Source: Ignavibacteriaceae bacterium
GTDB taxonomy: Bacteria; Bacteroidota; Ignavibacteria; Ignavibacteriales; Ignavibacteriaceae
Length of the DNA stretch: 64,000 nucleotides
Reading direction: 5' to 3'
Assembly: GCA_023229425.1 (NCBI GenBank)
Contig: JALNZG010000001.1
Span: 186,001-250,000 of the forward strand
Part shown: positions 1 to 8,453 of the stretch, one piece after another
Numbering within the stretch: position 1 is the stretch's first letter
Layout: the number at the start of each line of letters is the position of its first letter
The notes under the pieces: generated by a model
What the model was told of the DNA's origin: nothing
Databases searched by the model: none
Seen by the model: only the letters and a program-made list of their open reading frames with translations
Program-made: the position numbers and the translations under genes

Positions 1-1
1 A

Positions 2-886
2 CTAAACGCAAAAACTGTTTTCGACGACCAAAAAAAAATTAGCGGCGTAATTGCAATCGGCAGGAACATTACTTCCCGGAATTCTTTGCAAGATAAAGTA
101 AGAGATTTATCAAGCAAATTAGTAGAAGCAAGAAGAATTATTTCTGTTGAAAGAGACCGTGCAAAACAGAGAATTTCTGTTCTTGAAGAATTAAACAGAT
201 TGAAAAACGAATTCGTTTCAAACATTTCACATGAATTACGGACACCCTTAGCTTCAATTATCGGATTTTCCGAAACGATTGATTCCGATGCCTCAATGCC
301 TGAAGATATGAAAAAAGAATTCAACAAAATTATTTTAGATGAAGCCAAACGTCTCGCAAATTTAATAAACGATGTGCTTGACATTTCCAAAATTGAAGGC
401 GGGAAAATTGTACTCAATAAAACGGAATTTGATATTAATGAAATTCTAAAAAAGAGTATCGAAAAAATTCGCGCCTATGCCGAAGCAAAACGGATAACAC
501 TTTCAGTTGATATTCCGCCCGAAGTAGTTTTAGTATATGCCGACGAAGAAAGAATTACGCAGCTTTTTGAGAATCTGCTAACGAATGCCGTAAAATTTAA
601 TATTGAAGAGGGACGCGTAACGGTTTTGGCACAGAATCTCTTTAAGGAATATGAAGTTATTGTCAGTGATACCGGAGTTGGGATTCCCGCAAAAGATTTG
701 CCGTTTATTTTTCAGAAATTTTACCGGGTAAGCAGACCGGGAACTGAAATCCCCGGCACCGGCTTAGGGCTTGCCTTAGTTAAACAGATAATTGATCACC
801 ATAAAGGTTTGATTACGTTGCAAAGTGAAGAGAACAAGGGAACTACGTTAATTATTAAATTACCGTTACTTAATTATCAAGGATAA
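2..886 (+). CDS. PAS-linked sensor histidine kinase, C-terminal part (5' truncated by window)
   Basis: The reading frame is open to the first bases of the window, so the TTG at 86 is internal and the gene begins upstream. The first residues (ISGVIAIGRNIT) look like the last strand of a PAS domain. A short coiled linker follows, then a HisKA domain with the phospho-acceptor motif SHELRTPL, and a HATPase_c domain with an N box (ENLLTNAVKF), G1 (DTGVGIP) and G2 (GTGLGLALV). The role is autophosphorylation on His and transfer to a response regulator. The next gene, an NtrC-type regulator, starts 4 nt after the stop, so the two are almost certainly a cognate pair in one transcript. The sensed signal cannot be told because the N-terminus is missing. 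Confidence 0.93.
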   Translation, partial: LNAKTVFDDQKKISGVIAIGRNITSRNSLQDKVRDLSSKLVEARRIISVERDRAKQRISVLEELNRLKNEFVSNISHELRTPLASIIGFSETIDSDASMPEDMKKEFNKIILDEAKRLANLINDVLDISKIEGGKIVLNKTEFDINEILKKSIEKIRAYAEAKRITLSVDIPPEVVLVYADEERITQLFENLLTNAVKFNIEEGRVTVLAQNLFKEYEVIVSDTGVGIPAKDLPFIFQKFYRVSRPGTEIPGTGLGLALVKQIIDHHKGLITLQSEENKGTTLIIKLPLLNYQG

Positions 887-890
887 CAAA

Positions 891-2273
891 TTGAAAAAAC
901 TTATCTACATTGTTGATGACGAGCCGGCAATTGCAAAATTGCTTTCTTATTGGGTGCATGACAAGTGGGATTATGCAGTTGAAATTTTTACCGACGGCGA
1001 GCAAGTGCTTAGAAAACTTTCAGCAAAACCTGATTTAATTTTACTTGATATTATGCTTCCCGGGCTAAACGGCATTGATACATTAAAACGTATAAAACAG
1101 TACGACGAAAACCTTCCCGTTATTATCCTCTCTGCTCAAGGAAGAATTGAAACTGCTCTGGAAGCTCTCCGAAACGGCGCGTTTGATTATTTCCCGAAAC
1201 CGATTGATACACCACGGCTTGAACCGGCAATTAAAAATGCTATAAAAAATTACGACCTGACCCGTGAAGTGCAAAACCTTCGCGAAAATGTTCATCGTGA
1301 ATTTAAATTTGAAAATATCATCTCGGCTGATGGAAAAATGCAGGATGTTTTTAAACTTGTAAGTAAAGTTCTTAACAACGACATTACGGTTTTGATCCAC
1401 GGTGAAAGCGGAACCGGTAAAGAATTAATAGCTAAAGCCATTCACTTTAACGGAATTCGAAAAGACAAACCATTTATTGTGGTAAACTGTGCTTCAATTC
1501 CGCGCGAGCTTTTGGAAAGTGAATTATTTGGGCACGAAAAAGGTTCTTTTACCGGCGCACATCAGCGGAAACTTGGCAAATTCGAAATTGCAAATGAAGG
1601 AACAATTTTTTTAGATGAAGTCGGCGAACTTGAAATGATGCTTCAGGCAAAATTATTGCGTGTTATTCAACAAAGAGAATTTGAGCGGGTTGGAGGAAAT
1701 GATTTATTAAAAACTGATGTGAGAATTATTTCTGCAACGAACAGGGATTTACGAAAAGCGGTTGAAGATAAAGAATTCAGGGAAGATTTGTATTACCGAT
1801 TAAATTCTTTCCCGATAAATATTCCGCCGCTTCGTCAGCGTAAAGGAGATTTACTTGTTCTTGCGGATTTTTTTCTTACCCATTGTAAAGCAAAATTAGG
1901 TAAAGAAATAAAAGGTTTTTCGAAACGGGCTTTAAAATTAATTTATGATTATGATTGGCCCGGTAATGTCCGCGAAATGGAAAACACCATTGAGCGCTGC
2001 ATCATTATTTCCGATACAAACACCATTGAAGTGGAAGATTTTCCGGCTCATATTAGAGTCTTTGACCAGAGCAGAACGTACGGAGCATCCTCCGGATATT
2101 TTACCGAAGATGTAATTATTCCTTTTGAAAAAATTAAGGAGGAGTCAGTGCGGCATGCTCTCCGTGTTACAAAAGGGAATATCCTCGAAGCGGCAAGAAA
2201 ATTACACCTCGGTAGAGCAACTATTTACCGTTTAATGGAACGCTATAAAATTGATAGCAAAGAATTTGAATAA
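891..2273 (+). CDS. NtrC-family sigma54-dependent response regulator
   Basis: 460 aa, the usual length for the family. Receiver domain (residues 1-120) has the acidic pair DD at 9-10, phospho-acceptor D53 (LLDIMLPG) and K103 (FPKP). The AAA+ domain has Walker A GESGTGKE at 171-178, the sigma54-contact loop written GSFTGA rather than GAFTGA, and Walker B TIFLDEVGEL. A Fis-type helix-turn-helix ends the protein (AARKLHLGRATIYRLMERY). It should activate sigma54 promoters when phosphorylated by the kinase encoded just upstream. Translation starts at TTG, 4 nt after the kinase stop, with AAGGA inside the end of the kinase gene as ribosome site. No clear -24/-12 promoter was recognised by eye in the window. 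Confidence 0.95.
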   Translation: MKKLIYIVDDEPAIAKLLSYWVHDKWDYAVEIFTDGEQVLRKLSAKPDLILLDIMLPGLNGIDTLKRIKQYDENLPVIILSAQGRIETALEALRNGAFDYFPKPIDTPRLEPAIKNAIKNYDLTREVQNLRENVHREFKFENIISADGKMQDVFKLVSKVLNNDITVLIHGESGTGKELIAKAIHFNGIRKDKPFIVVNCASIPRELLESELFGHEKGSFTGAHQRKLGKFEIANEGTIFLDEVGELEMMLQAKLLRVIQQREFERVGGNDLLKTDVRIISATNRDLRKAVEDKEFREDLYYRLNSFPINIPPLRQRKGDLLVLADFFLTHCKAKLGKEIKGFSKRALKLIYDYDWPGNVREMENTIERCIIISDTNTIEVEDFPAHIRVFDQSRTYGASSGYFTEDVIIPFEKIKEESVRHALRVTKGNILEAARKLHLGRATIYRLMERYKIDSKEFE

Positions 2274-2305
2274 AAACTAAATTGCATTAAGAAAAAAGGA
2301 GAATT

Positions 2306-2653
2306 ATGGACTTTATTAGAGAAACCTTCGAAGAAATTGTCGTTGAAGTTGTTAATTTATCACGTGCAACCCTAAAAGAAGCAGAAGAATTCAAGAAAAT
2401 TCTTTCACAGGAAATCGAAGGCGGAGCGAGAAAAATGGTTGTCGATCTATCCGAATGTGAATTTATCGATTCAACTTTTCTCGGTTCGTTAGTTGTTTCC
2501 CTTAAAAAAATTACTTCACTCGGCGGTGATCTCAAACTTGTCGGGTTTCAACCTGCCGTTCATTCTATGTTCGAACTCACTCGAATGTACCGAGTATTTG
2601 AAGCTTATCCTTCCAAACTTGAAGCTATTCAAAGTTATGGAAAGAAAGTTTAG
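2306..2653 (+). CDS. STAS-domain anti-sigma factor antagonist (SpoIIAA/RsbV type)
   Basis: 115 aa, a single STAS domain. The conserved phosphorylation site lies in CEFIDSTFLGSL, with S56 the likely target. Such proteins bind an anti-sigma kinase when dephosphorylated and release the partner sigma factor or effector. A strong AAGGAG lies 7 nt before the ATG. It sits 32 nt after the NtrC-like gene and 5 nt before a PP2C phosphatase, which is the enzyme class that reactivates such antagonists. The matching RsbW-type kinase is not in the window, so it may lie elsewhere. Confidence 0.9.
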   Translation: MDFIRETFEEIVVEVVNLSRATLKEAEEFKKILSQEIEGGARKMVVDLSECEFIDSTFLGSLVVSLKKITSLGGDLKLVGFQPAVHSMFELTRMYRVFEAYPSKLEAIQSYGKKV

Positions 2654-2658
2654 CCAAA

Positions 2659-4224
2659 ATGCCAGACGTTGGTTCTAAAACAATACTTATTGTTGATGAC
2701 GACATCACTATCCGAAAGTTGCTCGGGTTTCATTTAAAACAAAAACAGTATAATGTAGTTGAAGCCGCGGAGACTACGCTCGGATTTAAAGCGCTTGAAG
2801 AAAACAAAATTGATCTTGTGCTTTGTGATGTAAGTATGGAAGGAATGGACGGTTATACATTTTGCGGTAAAGTTCGTGAAAATGAAAAGTACCGAGTTCT
2901 TCCTTTTATTTTTGTAACGGCAAAAAGCAGTTTTGAAGATAAAGAACAAGCATTAGCGGTTGGTGGCGATGACATTATTACGAAACCATTTGTCGTTCCG
3001 GAATTATTGCTAAAGGTCCAGGCGCTTCTTCGACGTGCTGAAATTTATAAAGCATACGGCGCCAAAAAAAATATTCAGGACACAATTACCGAGACTGTTC
3101 CCAAAATTGTTTTAGTTGATGACGACATTTCCCTTGCCAAACTATTCCAATATAATTTAAATAAATCCGGATTCTTATGTGAAATTGCAACCGGCGCTGA
3201 AGAAGGATTTAAACTTGCTAAATCAATAATGCCCGATGTTATCATCTCCGATATAATGATGCCCAAGATAGACGGATTTCAATTTCGTGCAATGGTTATG
3301 GGCGATCAGGACTTGAAGTCGGTTCCTTTCATCTTTTTAACATCAAAAGGGGCTGAAGATGATATTTTACGAGGGTATGATCTTGGTATTGCCGATTATG
3401 TCCTAAAAACCGCAGGACCGCGCGTTGTTGTTGCAAAAGTAAATGCTACGATTAAAAGTTTGGGTAAAGCAAGACAAAAAGTTGTTTCTGAATTGCAAGA
3501 TGCTGCTGATTCCATGAAAGTAAAGGTAGTACCTGATACCTTCCCTTCTTTCCCCGGTTATGATATCCGGCATTGGCATCAGGCATTTTCCGGAATTCCC
3601 GGAGGAGATTTTATAGATTATTTCCCGCTCGATAACGAGAATATTGCGATTGTTCTTGGAGATGTGATGGGAAAAAAATGGGGCGCTTGGTATTTTGCCA
3701 TTGCTTATGCCGGTTACGTAAGAAGTTCCATCCGCGTAGCTTTACAGAACGCAAGTGATTATACACCCAGCATTATTTTGACTAAGGTGAATCAACTAGT
3801 TTATCAGGATGCAAAAATTTCAGAAGTTTTTACGACGCTTTCGGTTATCATTTTAAATAATAGAACTAAACTTGCTAAGTATTCCGGCGCGGGAGATTTA
3901 CCGGTGATTTTCAAAAATTCAAAAGAAGGGACAGCTCAGTTAATTCAATCCAAAGGGATGCTTCTTGGTTTTGCAGCAAATGGATTTTTTGAAGATAAAG
4001 AGATTCAAATGGAAGAAAATGATATGCTTGTTTTATTTACAGATGGAATTATTGAATCCCGTGGACCAAACGGTGAACCTTTGGAGGCAGATGGTTTGGT
4101 GAAATTAGTGAGTAAACTACCTTATTCCGATGATCCTCTTTCTCTTCTGCGCACCCAGATTAGCACATTTACAGATCAAAAATTTGAAGACGATACCAGC
4201 CTCATTACCATTCTTGCTAAATAA
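2659..4224 (+). CDS. Tandem-receiver PP2C/SpoIIE-type serine phosphatase (RsbU-like)
   Basis: 521 aa. Two receiver domains come first: REC1 (about 1-125) with LCDVSMEGMDG and K in ITKP, REC2 (about 145-265) with ISDIMMPKIDG but VLKTAGP where KP is expected. The C-terminal half is a SpoIIE-type PP2C domain with the metal-binding motifs GGDFIDYF, LGDVMGKKWG, LFTDGIIES and DDTSLITI. The inferred job is to dephosphorylate the STAS antagonist encoded 5 nt upstream in response to phosphorylation of one or both receivers. This links the upstream histidine kinase to a partner-switching module. No good Shine-Dalgarno is seen before the ATG, so translation may be coupled to the STAS gene. Confidence 0.93.
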   Translation: MPDVGSKTILIVDDDITIRKLLGFHLKQKQYNVVEAAETTLGFKALEENKIDLVLCDVSMEGMDGYTFCGKVRENEKYRVLPFIFVTAKSSFEDKEQALAVGGDDIITKPFVVPELLLKVQALLRRAEIYKAYGAKKNIQDTITETVPKIVLVDDDISLAKLFQYNLNKSGFLCEIATGAEEGFKLAKSIMPDVIISDIMMPKIDGFQFRAMVMGDQDLKSVPFIFLTSKGAEDDILRGYDLGIADYVLKTAGPRVVVAKVNATIKSLGKARQKVVSELQDAADSMKVKVVPDTFPSFPGYDIRHWHQAFSGIPGGDFIDYFPLDNENIAIVLGDVMGKKWGAWYFAIAYAGYVRSSIRVALQNASDYTPSIILTKVNQLVYQDAKISEVFTTLSVIILNNRTKLAKYSGAGDLPVIFKNSKEGTAQLIQSKGMLLGFAANGFFEDKEIQMEENDMLVLFTDGIIESRGPNGEPLEADGLVKLVSKLPYSDDPLSLLRTQISTFTDQKFEDDTSLITILAK

Positions 4225-4344
4225 AACTGTTTTTCCACGGCCTAAAAAAATGACTGATGTGATAAAGATTCCTTGCGTGATGTCTCTCAAAACATTATGT
4301 TTGCCCTGTTGATATTTTTACAGGTAAGGTAATTAGTCATTAAC

Positions 4345-4359
4345 AAACCCTCGGGGTTT
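4345..4359. other. Small perfect inverted repeat AAACCC-TCG-GGGTTT
   Basis: Six-bp arms with a 3-nt loop end 3 nt before the GTG start of the next gene. There is no T tract, so it does not look like an intrinsic terminator. It could fold at the ribosome-binding region of that gene. Significance unknown. Confidence 0.3.
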
Positions 4360-4362
4360 CCA

Positions 4363-4650
4363 GTGAATGAAATAAGTTCTGTTCAAGAAAAAGTTCAATC
4401 AGGATTAACGATAAATTTAAGAAGTCGGTTTCTTCTAAAGTATATTTTTTATCCAATTCGGGCTGGGTTGTTTGGTTTTTCCCTTTTTTTTACAGCGATA
4501 TTTTTTTCTAAATATCTTGGTTACATCGTAAAAAATTCACCTGAGTTTTTCATAGATATTAACGATGTAATACTATCGTTGTTAGGGTTTATTCTACTTT
4601 GGTTAATAAAGTTTTTAGAAAACTTTAAATCGGTCGAACTGCAGAAATAA
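4363..4650 (+). CDS. Small integral membrane protein, unknown function
   Basis: 95 aa from a GTG start. Two hydrophobic stretches are visible: residues about 34-55 (GLFGFSLFFTAIFF) and about 67-85 (VILSLLGFILLWLI), joined by a short polar loop, so a two-TM hairpin is likely. No family is recognised. The stop codon at 4648-4650 directly abuts the stop codon of the convergent GH13 gene at 4651, with no intergenic base. The GTG start and the lack of a clear ribosome site leave some doubt, but the well-separated membrane segments and the full use of the gap support a real gene. Confidence 0.5.
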   Translation: MNEISSVQEKVQSGLTINLRSRFLLKYIFYPIRAGLFGFSLFFTAIFFSKYLGYIVKNSPEFFIDINDVILSLLGFILLWLIKFLENFKSVELQK

Positions 4651-6126
4651 TTAGTAGTAGAATAAATGTGCTTGGTAGGCTCCTAATTCCACAAATAAGC
4701 CAGAATAAAAAAGTTCTTCCGCCAATCTAAGGTATTCTTTTCCATTCAAAAGATCGGTAAGGGGAACAAATTCTTGAAAACCTTCAGTATTGATTTTAAT
4801 TCTTCCTTGAGAGGTAAAACTCGAATAATTTACAACCACAAGACAATGTTGCGAACTATACATCCAAAGCCACGTTAGCAAATTTTCATTCGTATGATTT
4901 TTCTCCCAGACAGGTAAAGCATCTTTTAATTCCCATTCCCCTAAAGAAAAAATTTCGTTCTTAGTAATTTGCAATAATTTATCATAAAAATTAAAAACCG
5001 TTTTATTCTTACTTTCTATCGGTTCACGCCCAAGCTGGATAGGTAATTTTACTTTTTTCCCCTCGAACTGACCATCAAAAAAGAAACGCATTCCGGGAAT
5101 AGTAGAGATAATAACAGCCGCCGCTAATGATTTTTCCATTCCGAATGAATGTACGACTCTCTCTTCATCATGGTTTTCGAGAAAGCGGGAAGATTTTTGT
5201 TGAAAAGCTGAGGCAGCTCGTAGATGGTCAAAAATATTTTTTGGTGTTCCGTCTTTTAATCTGTCCAAAAGTTTTTTATCGTAAGTAAAATCAAAACCTA
5301 ACTGTTGCAAGTCCCATTCTAAATTCCAATAAGCTTCAGCCATGAAAATAAAATCAGGATGATCTTTTTTTACGGTCGCAATTGCCGACTGCCAAAATTC
5401 ATCATGCGGTTTTGGGTGAAGATATTCATTGATAACTCCTCTCCAAGTATTTCCGAAAACATTATTTAGTGTAAGCATTGCCATATCGCAGCGGACACCA
5501 TCGCACAACTCTGCAATGTTGAGGAGTGTCCCCGTCATAAATTTTCGAGTCTTCAAATTATAATAATTTAATTGGATAGTGTCTATCCATGCCGGGAAAA
5601 AAGGATCTCTCCCGTGCGCAAAAATCCGGTGAGGTTGTTGAATTGGTCTATAAAAAGTATGTCGGTCCGAAGAAAGAATTTCTTCTGTAGTCTCTAAAAA
5701 AATATCGGGATGAGCTTTCAAAAGTTCGGTTTCAGCGCTAAAATGGTTTGGAACAAAATCAAGCATTAAAAGTAAAGTTAGTTTATTCAGCGTTTTCTTA
5801 AGTTGAAGTAAATCTTCTCTTGTTCCAAGTTCCGGATTAATTTCATACTTATCAATCGCGTACGGAGAACCGATGACGTCATCTCTCTGCCAATCTTTTA
5901 AAGTTCGGTTATAGGATTGAATAAGATTTTCTTCAAAGCAGCAGCGATCGATAAGGATACTCGTTGTCTCCCAAATGCCCATTAGCCAAACAATTTCAAA
6001 TCCCTGCTCGGCAAGTTTTTCCCAATAAGAGTAAGGGATGTCCGATAAAGTTGCTTTTTTATCTTCGGTGTTAAACCTTCTAACAAGAAGCCTTATGTTA
6101 ATTTCAAGCAGTTTTGGATTTTGCAT
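4651..6126 (-). CDS. GH13 alpha-amylase-family glycosidase
   Basis: 491 aa, cytoplasmic by the absence of a signal peptide. The four conserved GH13 regions are present: I, DFVPNH (123-128); II, DGVRCDMA with nucleophile D214; III, FMAEAYW with acid/base E264; IV, FLENHDEER with H319 and D320. It should act on alpha-glucosidic bonds, as hydrolase or transglycosidase; the exact substrate cannot be read from the sequence. It starts 11 nt after the end of the phosphoglucose isomerase gene on the same strand, so both are probably one operon of internal sugar or glycogen/trehalose turnover. GH13 proteins of this stand-alone kind, without a clear starch-binding domain, are often annotated only as alpha-amylase. 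Confidence 0.9.
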   Translation of the reverse strand: MQNPKLLEINIRLLVRRFNTEDKKATLSDIPYSYWEKLAEQGFEIVWLMGIWETTSILIDRCCFEENLIQSYNRTLKDWQRDDVIGSPYAIDKYEINPELGTREDLLQLKKTLNKLTLLLMLDFVPNHFSAETELLKAHPDIFLETTEEILSSDRHTFYRPIQQPHRIFAHGRDPFFPAWIDTIQLNYYNLKTRKFMTGTLLNIAELCDGVRCDMAMLTLNNVFGNTWRGVINEYLHPKPHDEFWQSAIATVKKDHPDFIFMAEAYWNLEWDLQQLGFDFTYDKKLLDRLKDGTPKNIFDHLRAASAFQQKSSRFLENHDEERVVHSFGMEKSLAAAVIISTIPGMRFFFDGQFEGKKVKLPIQLGREPIESKNKTVFNFYDKLLQITKNEIFSLGEWELKDALPVWEKNHTNENLLTWLWMYSSQHCLVVVNYSSFTSQGRIKINTEGFQEFVPLTDLLNGKEYLRLAEELFYSGLFVELGAYQAHLFYY

Positions 6127-6137
6127 ACGAAATCAAC

Positions 6138-7823
6138 CTATAATGAAATTGAATTGATCGCTTCAACAAAATTTCCTGTTATATGAAGAGAAATTACTCG
6201 CCTGTTTTTATTTTTTAAAGCATTAAAATCACCTTGTGCCTGGGCTGTGATTAGTACTCCAAACGAATATCCTTGTCCGGGAACCGTGATATCATTTTCT
6301 ATTTCATTTGTAATCTGAATGAACAATCCGTTATTCTTTCCGCCTTTGTGCAATTGTCCGGTTGAGTGTAGAAAACGAGGACCAAAACCAATTGTAGTAG
6401 CAAGAGAATATTTCTCTGAAATTTTATTCCGAAGACTTTGCAGTGATTTTGCAACTTCATCGCCATATTCCGTAAAAGCCATTATTGCTGCGTAGTCATG
6501 TTCGTCGGCTTGTGAAAGAAATTTATTTAATGCAAAAGATATTGATCCGCTTGCAGTATATTGTTCATTTTCACTGATTAATGATATAGCTCCTTCGGTT
6601 ATTGCCGCTAGCATTTGGGGAAGTTTTCCTCCAACTTTGTATGCTTTTAAGCTTTCGCCCGCTAATGTTTTAGCAAATTGTACATCCGGCTGATCGAAAG
6701 GGTGAATCTTTAATACCACGCTGGAAAGCGCTGTTGCAATTTCCCACCGGTAAAATTCCTTTGCCAATTCATAAGTTTCATCAAGCTGAAAAATGAGCAC
6801 CGGTTTTTGTGCAGCAATCAAATCTATTGCAAACTTATCAAGTTTTGTATTTTCGTCATTTGCTAATATTATAAAAACAAAGACACGGTCATTTTTATAA
6901 TTGTCGACTGGCGAAATTTCTTCATCGCAGATCGGTAAAATTCCTTTGCCGTCTTTACCGGTGCTTTCGGCAACTAATTGTTCAATCCATTGCGGAAAGG
7001 AAGAAAATTTAGGTGAAGCAAAAAAAGTTACTTTATCTTTTCCGCTTTCATGTAATTCGCCCAACACCGCACCGAGATAAAAGCCTGGATTTTTAGAAGC
7101 TTCAACATAGGATTGACACTCATCCGCCATTTCTTTTGCATTCAGTAAAAATCTTTCTACATCAATTCCCATTAAAGCCGCCGGCATCATCCCGAAATAT
7201 GTTAACGCAGAGTATCTTCCGCCGACATCATTCGGAGTTGAAAATATTTTTCTAAACTTCTTTTCTGTTGCAAAATTTTCAAGCCATGTATTCGGATCAG
7301 TTAACGCCACAAATTGATTTCCCGGATTCTTGTTGAATTTACTTACTTCATTAGAAAAGAAATAGTAAAAGGACATTGTTTCAATTGTGCCGCCCGATTT
7401 GCTTGCAACGATAAAAAGTGTTTTTGATAGATCGTAAGTATCGGTTATGCGCTTTAAGTTCAAAGGATGTGTGCTGTCAATAATTTCAAGCTTTAGATAA
7501 CCTTGTTTTGCGCCGAAAGTTTTCGCAAAAACTTCTGGAGCCAAACTGCTTCCGCCCATTCCGAGCAGTAAAACGTTTGTGAAATCATTTTTAATTTCTT
7601 CTGCAAATTGTTGAAGTTCATAGATCTTATCAAGCATTTTGTAAGGCTTGTTCAACCAGCCGAGCCGGTCTGCTAATTCTTTTTGTTCGGCGGGATTTTC
7701 TTTCCAAATAGCCGGATCACAATTCCACAACCTCGAAGAGATATTCTGTTCTTGCCACAATGACAGACGTTTTTCAACTTTATGCGTTAGTTCTTTATTT
7801 AAATGAAAAGTTATCTTTTCCAT
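6138..7823 (-). CDS. pgi: Glucose-6-phosphate isomerase (stand-alone form of the Tal-Pgi type)
   Basis: 561 aa. Catalyses glucose-6-phosphate to fructose-6-phosphate interconversion in glycolysis and gluconeogenesis. Signature stretches are LLLGMGGSSLAPEVF, the phosphosugar loop SKSGGTIET, VGGRYSAL and the C-terminal GPRFLHSTGQLHKGG. The sequence resembles the isomerase half of the bifunctional transaldolase/phosphoglucose isomerase proteins rather than the classical E. coli enzyme, but no transaldolase domain is fused here. GAGGAA lies a few nt before the ATG. First gene of a two-gene unit with the GH13 enzyme; divergent from the Nudix gene. Confidence 0.9.
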   Translation of the reverse strand: MEKITFHLNKELTHKVEKRLSLWQEQNISSRLWNCDPAIWKENPAEQKELADRLGWLNKPYKMLDKIYELQQFAEEIKNDFTNVLLLGMGGSSLAPEVFAKTFGAKQGYLKLEIIDSTHPLNLKRITDTYDLSKTLFIVASKSGGTIETMSFYYFFSNEVSKFNKNPGNQFVALTDPNTWLENFATEKKFRKIFSTPNDVGGRYSALTYFGMMPAALMGIDVERFLLNAKEMADECQSYVEASKNPGFYLGAVLGELHESGKDKVTFFASPKFSSFPQWIEQLVAESTGKDGKGILPICDEEISPVDNYKNDRVFVFIILANDENTKLDKFAIDLIAAQKPVLIFQLDETYELAKEFYRWEIATALSSVVLKIHPFDQPDVQFAKTLAGESLKAYKVGGKLPQMLAAITEGAISLISENEQYTASGSISFALNKFLSQADEHDYAAIMAFTEYGDEVAKSLQSLRNKISEKYSLATTIGFGPRFLHSTGQLHKGGKNNGLFIQITNEIENDITVPGQGYSFGVLITAQAQGDFNALKNKNRRVISLHITGNFVEAINSISL

Positions 7824-7937
7824 TCGTTCCTCAAATTCTGGATGAATATTTTTTCCATCTGAAACTTACAAAAAATATTTTTTTGTTACTTTAGAAGCAG
7901 CAATAAATTTTAGTTATTAAAAATTGAGAAAATTCAG

Positions 7938-8402
7938 ATGAAATTAGCAACTTTGTGTTATGTGAAAGACCGGGAAGAAAAAAAAACATTAATGCTTCAC
8001 CGGATAAAGAAAGAAAATGATGTGCACGAAGGGAAATGGAATGGTCTTGGGGGCAAATTTGAAAGAAGCGAAACACCCGAAGAGTGTGTCATTCGCGAAA
8101 TAAAAGAAGAATCCGGATTAACGATAACTGCACCACAGCTAAAAGGTTTTATCACTTTCCCTTTGTTTGATGGCGTGTATGACTGGTACGTCTTTGTCTT
8201 TGTCGCAGAAATTTTTTCCGGTGAACTTATTGATTCTAAAGAAGGTAAATTAGAGTGGATCCCCGATGAAAAATTATCTCAACTAAATTTATGGGATGGA
8301 GACCAGATTTTTCTGGAGTGGCTTGGTCAAGATAAATTTTTCAGCGCAAAGTTCTTTTACGAAAAAAAGAAACTTGTGCACCATGACGTTTCGTTTTATT
8401 AA
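7938..8402 (+). CDS. Nudix (MutT-type) hydrolase
   Basis: 154 aa, a single Nudix domain. The full Nudix box GX5EX7REUXEEXGU is intact (GKFERSE, then REIKEESGL), giving the metal-binding helix. The protein should cleave a nucleoside-diphosphate-linked compound; the arrangement (LGGKFE, then FVAEIFSGE and LEWIPDEKL) resembles 8-oxo-dGTP diphosphatases, but substrate is inference. It lies in a 114-bp divergent region with pgi and is followed 51 nt later by an unrelated secreted peptidase, so it is probably transcribed alone or as leader of that pair. Confidence 0.9.
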   Translation: MKLATLCYVKDREEKKTLMLHRIKKENDVHEGKWNGLGGKFERSETPEECVIREIKEESGLTITAPQLKGFITFPLFDGVYDWYVFVFVAEIFSGELIDSKEGKLEWIPDEKLSQLNLWDGDQIFLEWLGQDKFFSAKFFYEKKKLVHHDVSFY

Positions 8403-8453
8403 ATCAATCTTTAAGTTGGTGTTGATTCTTAACTTTTTTTGAAAGCAAAATAC

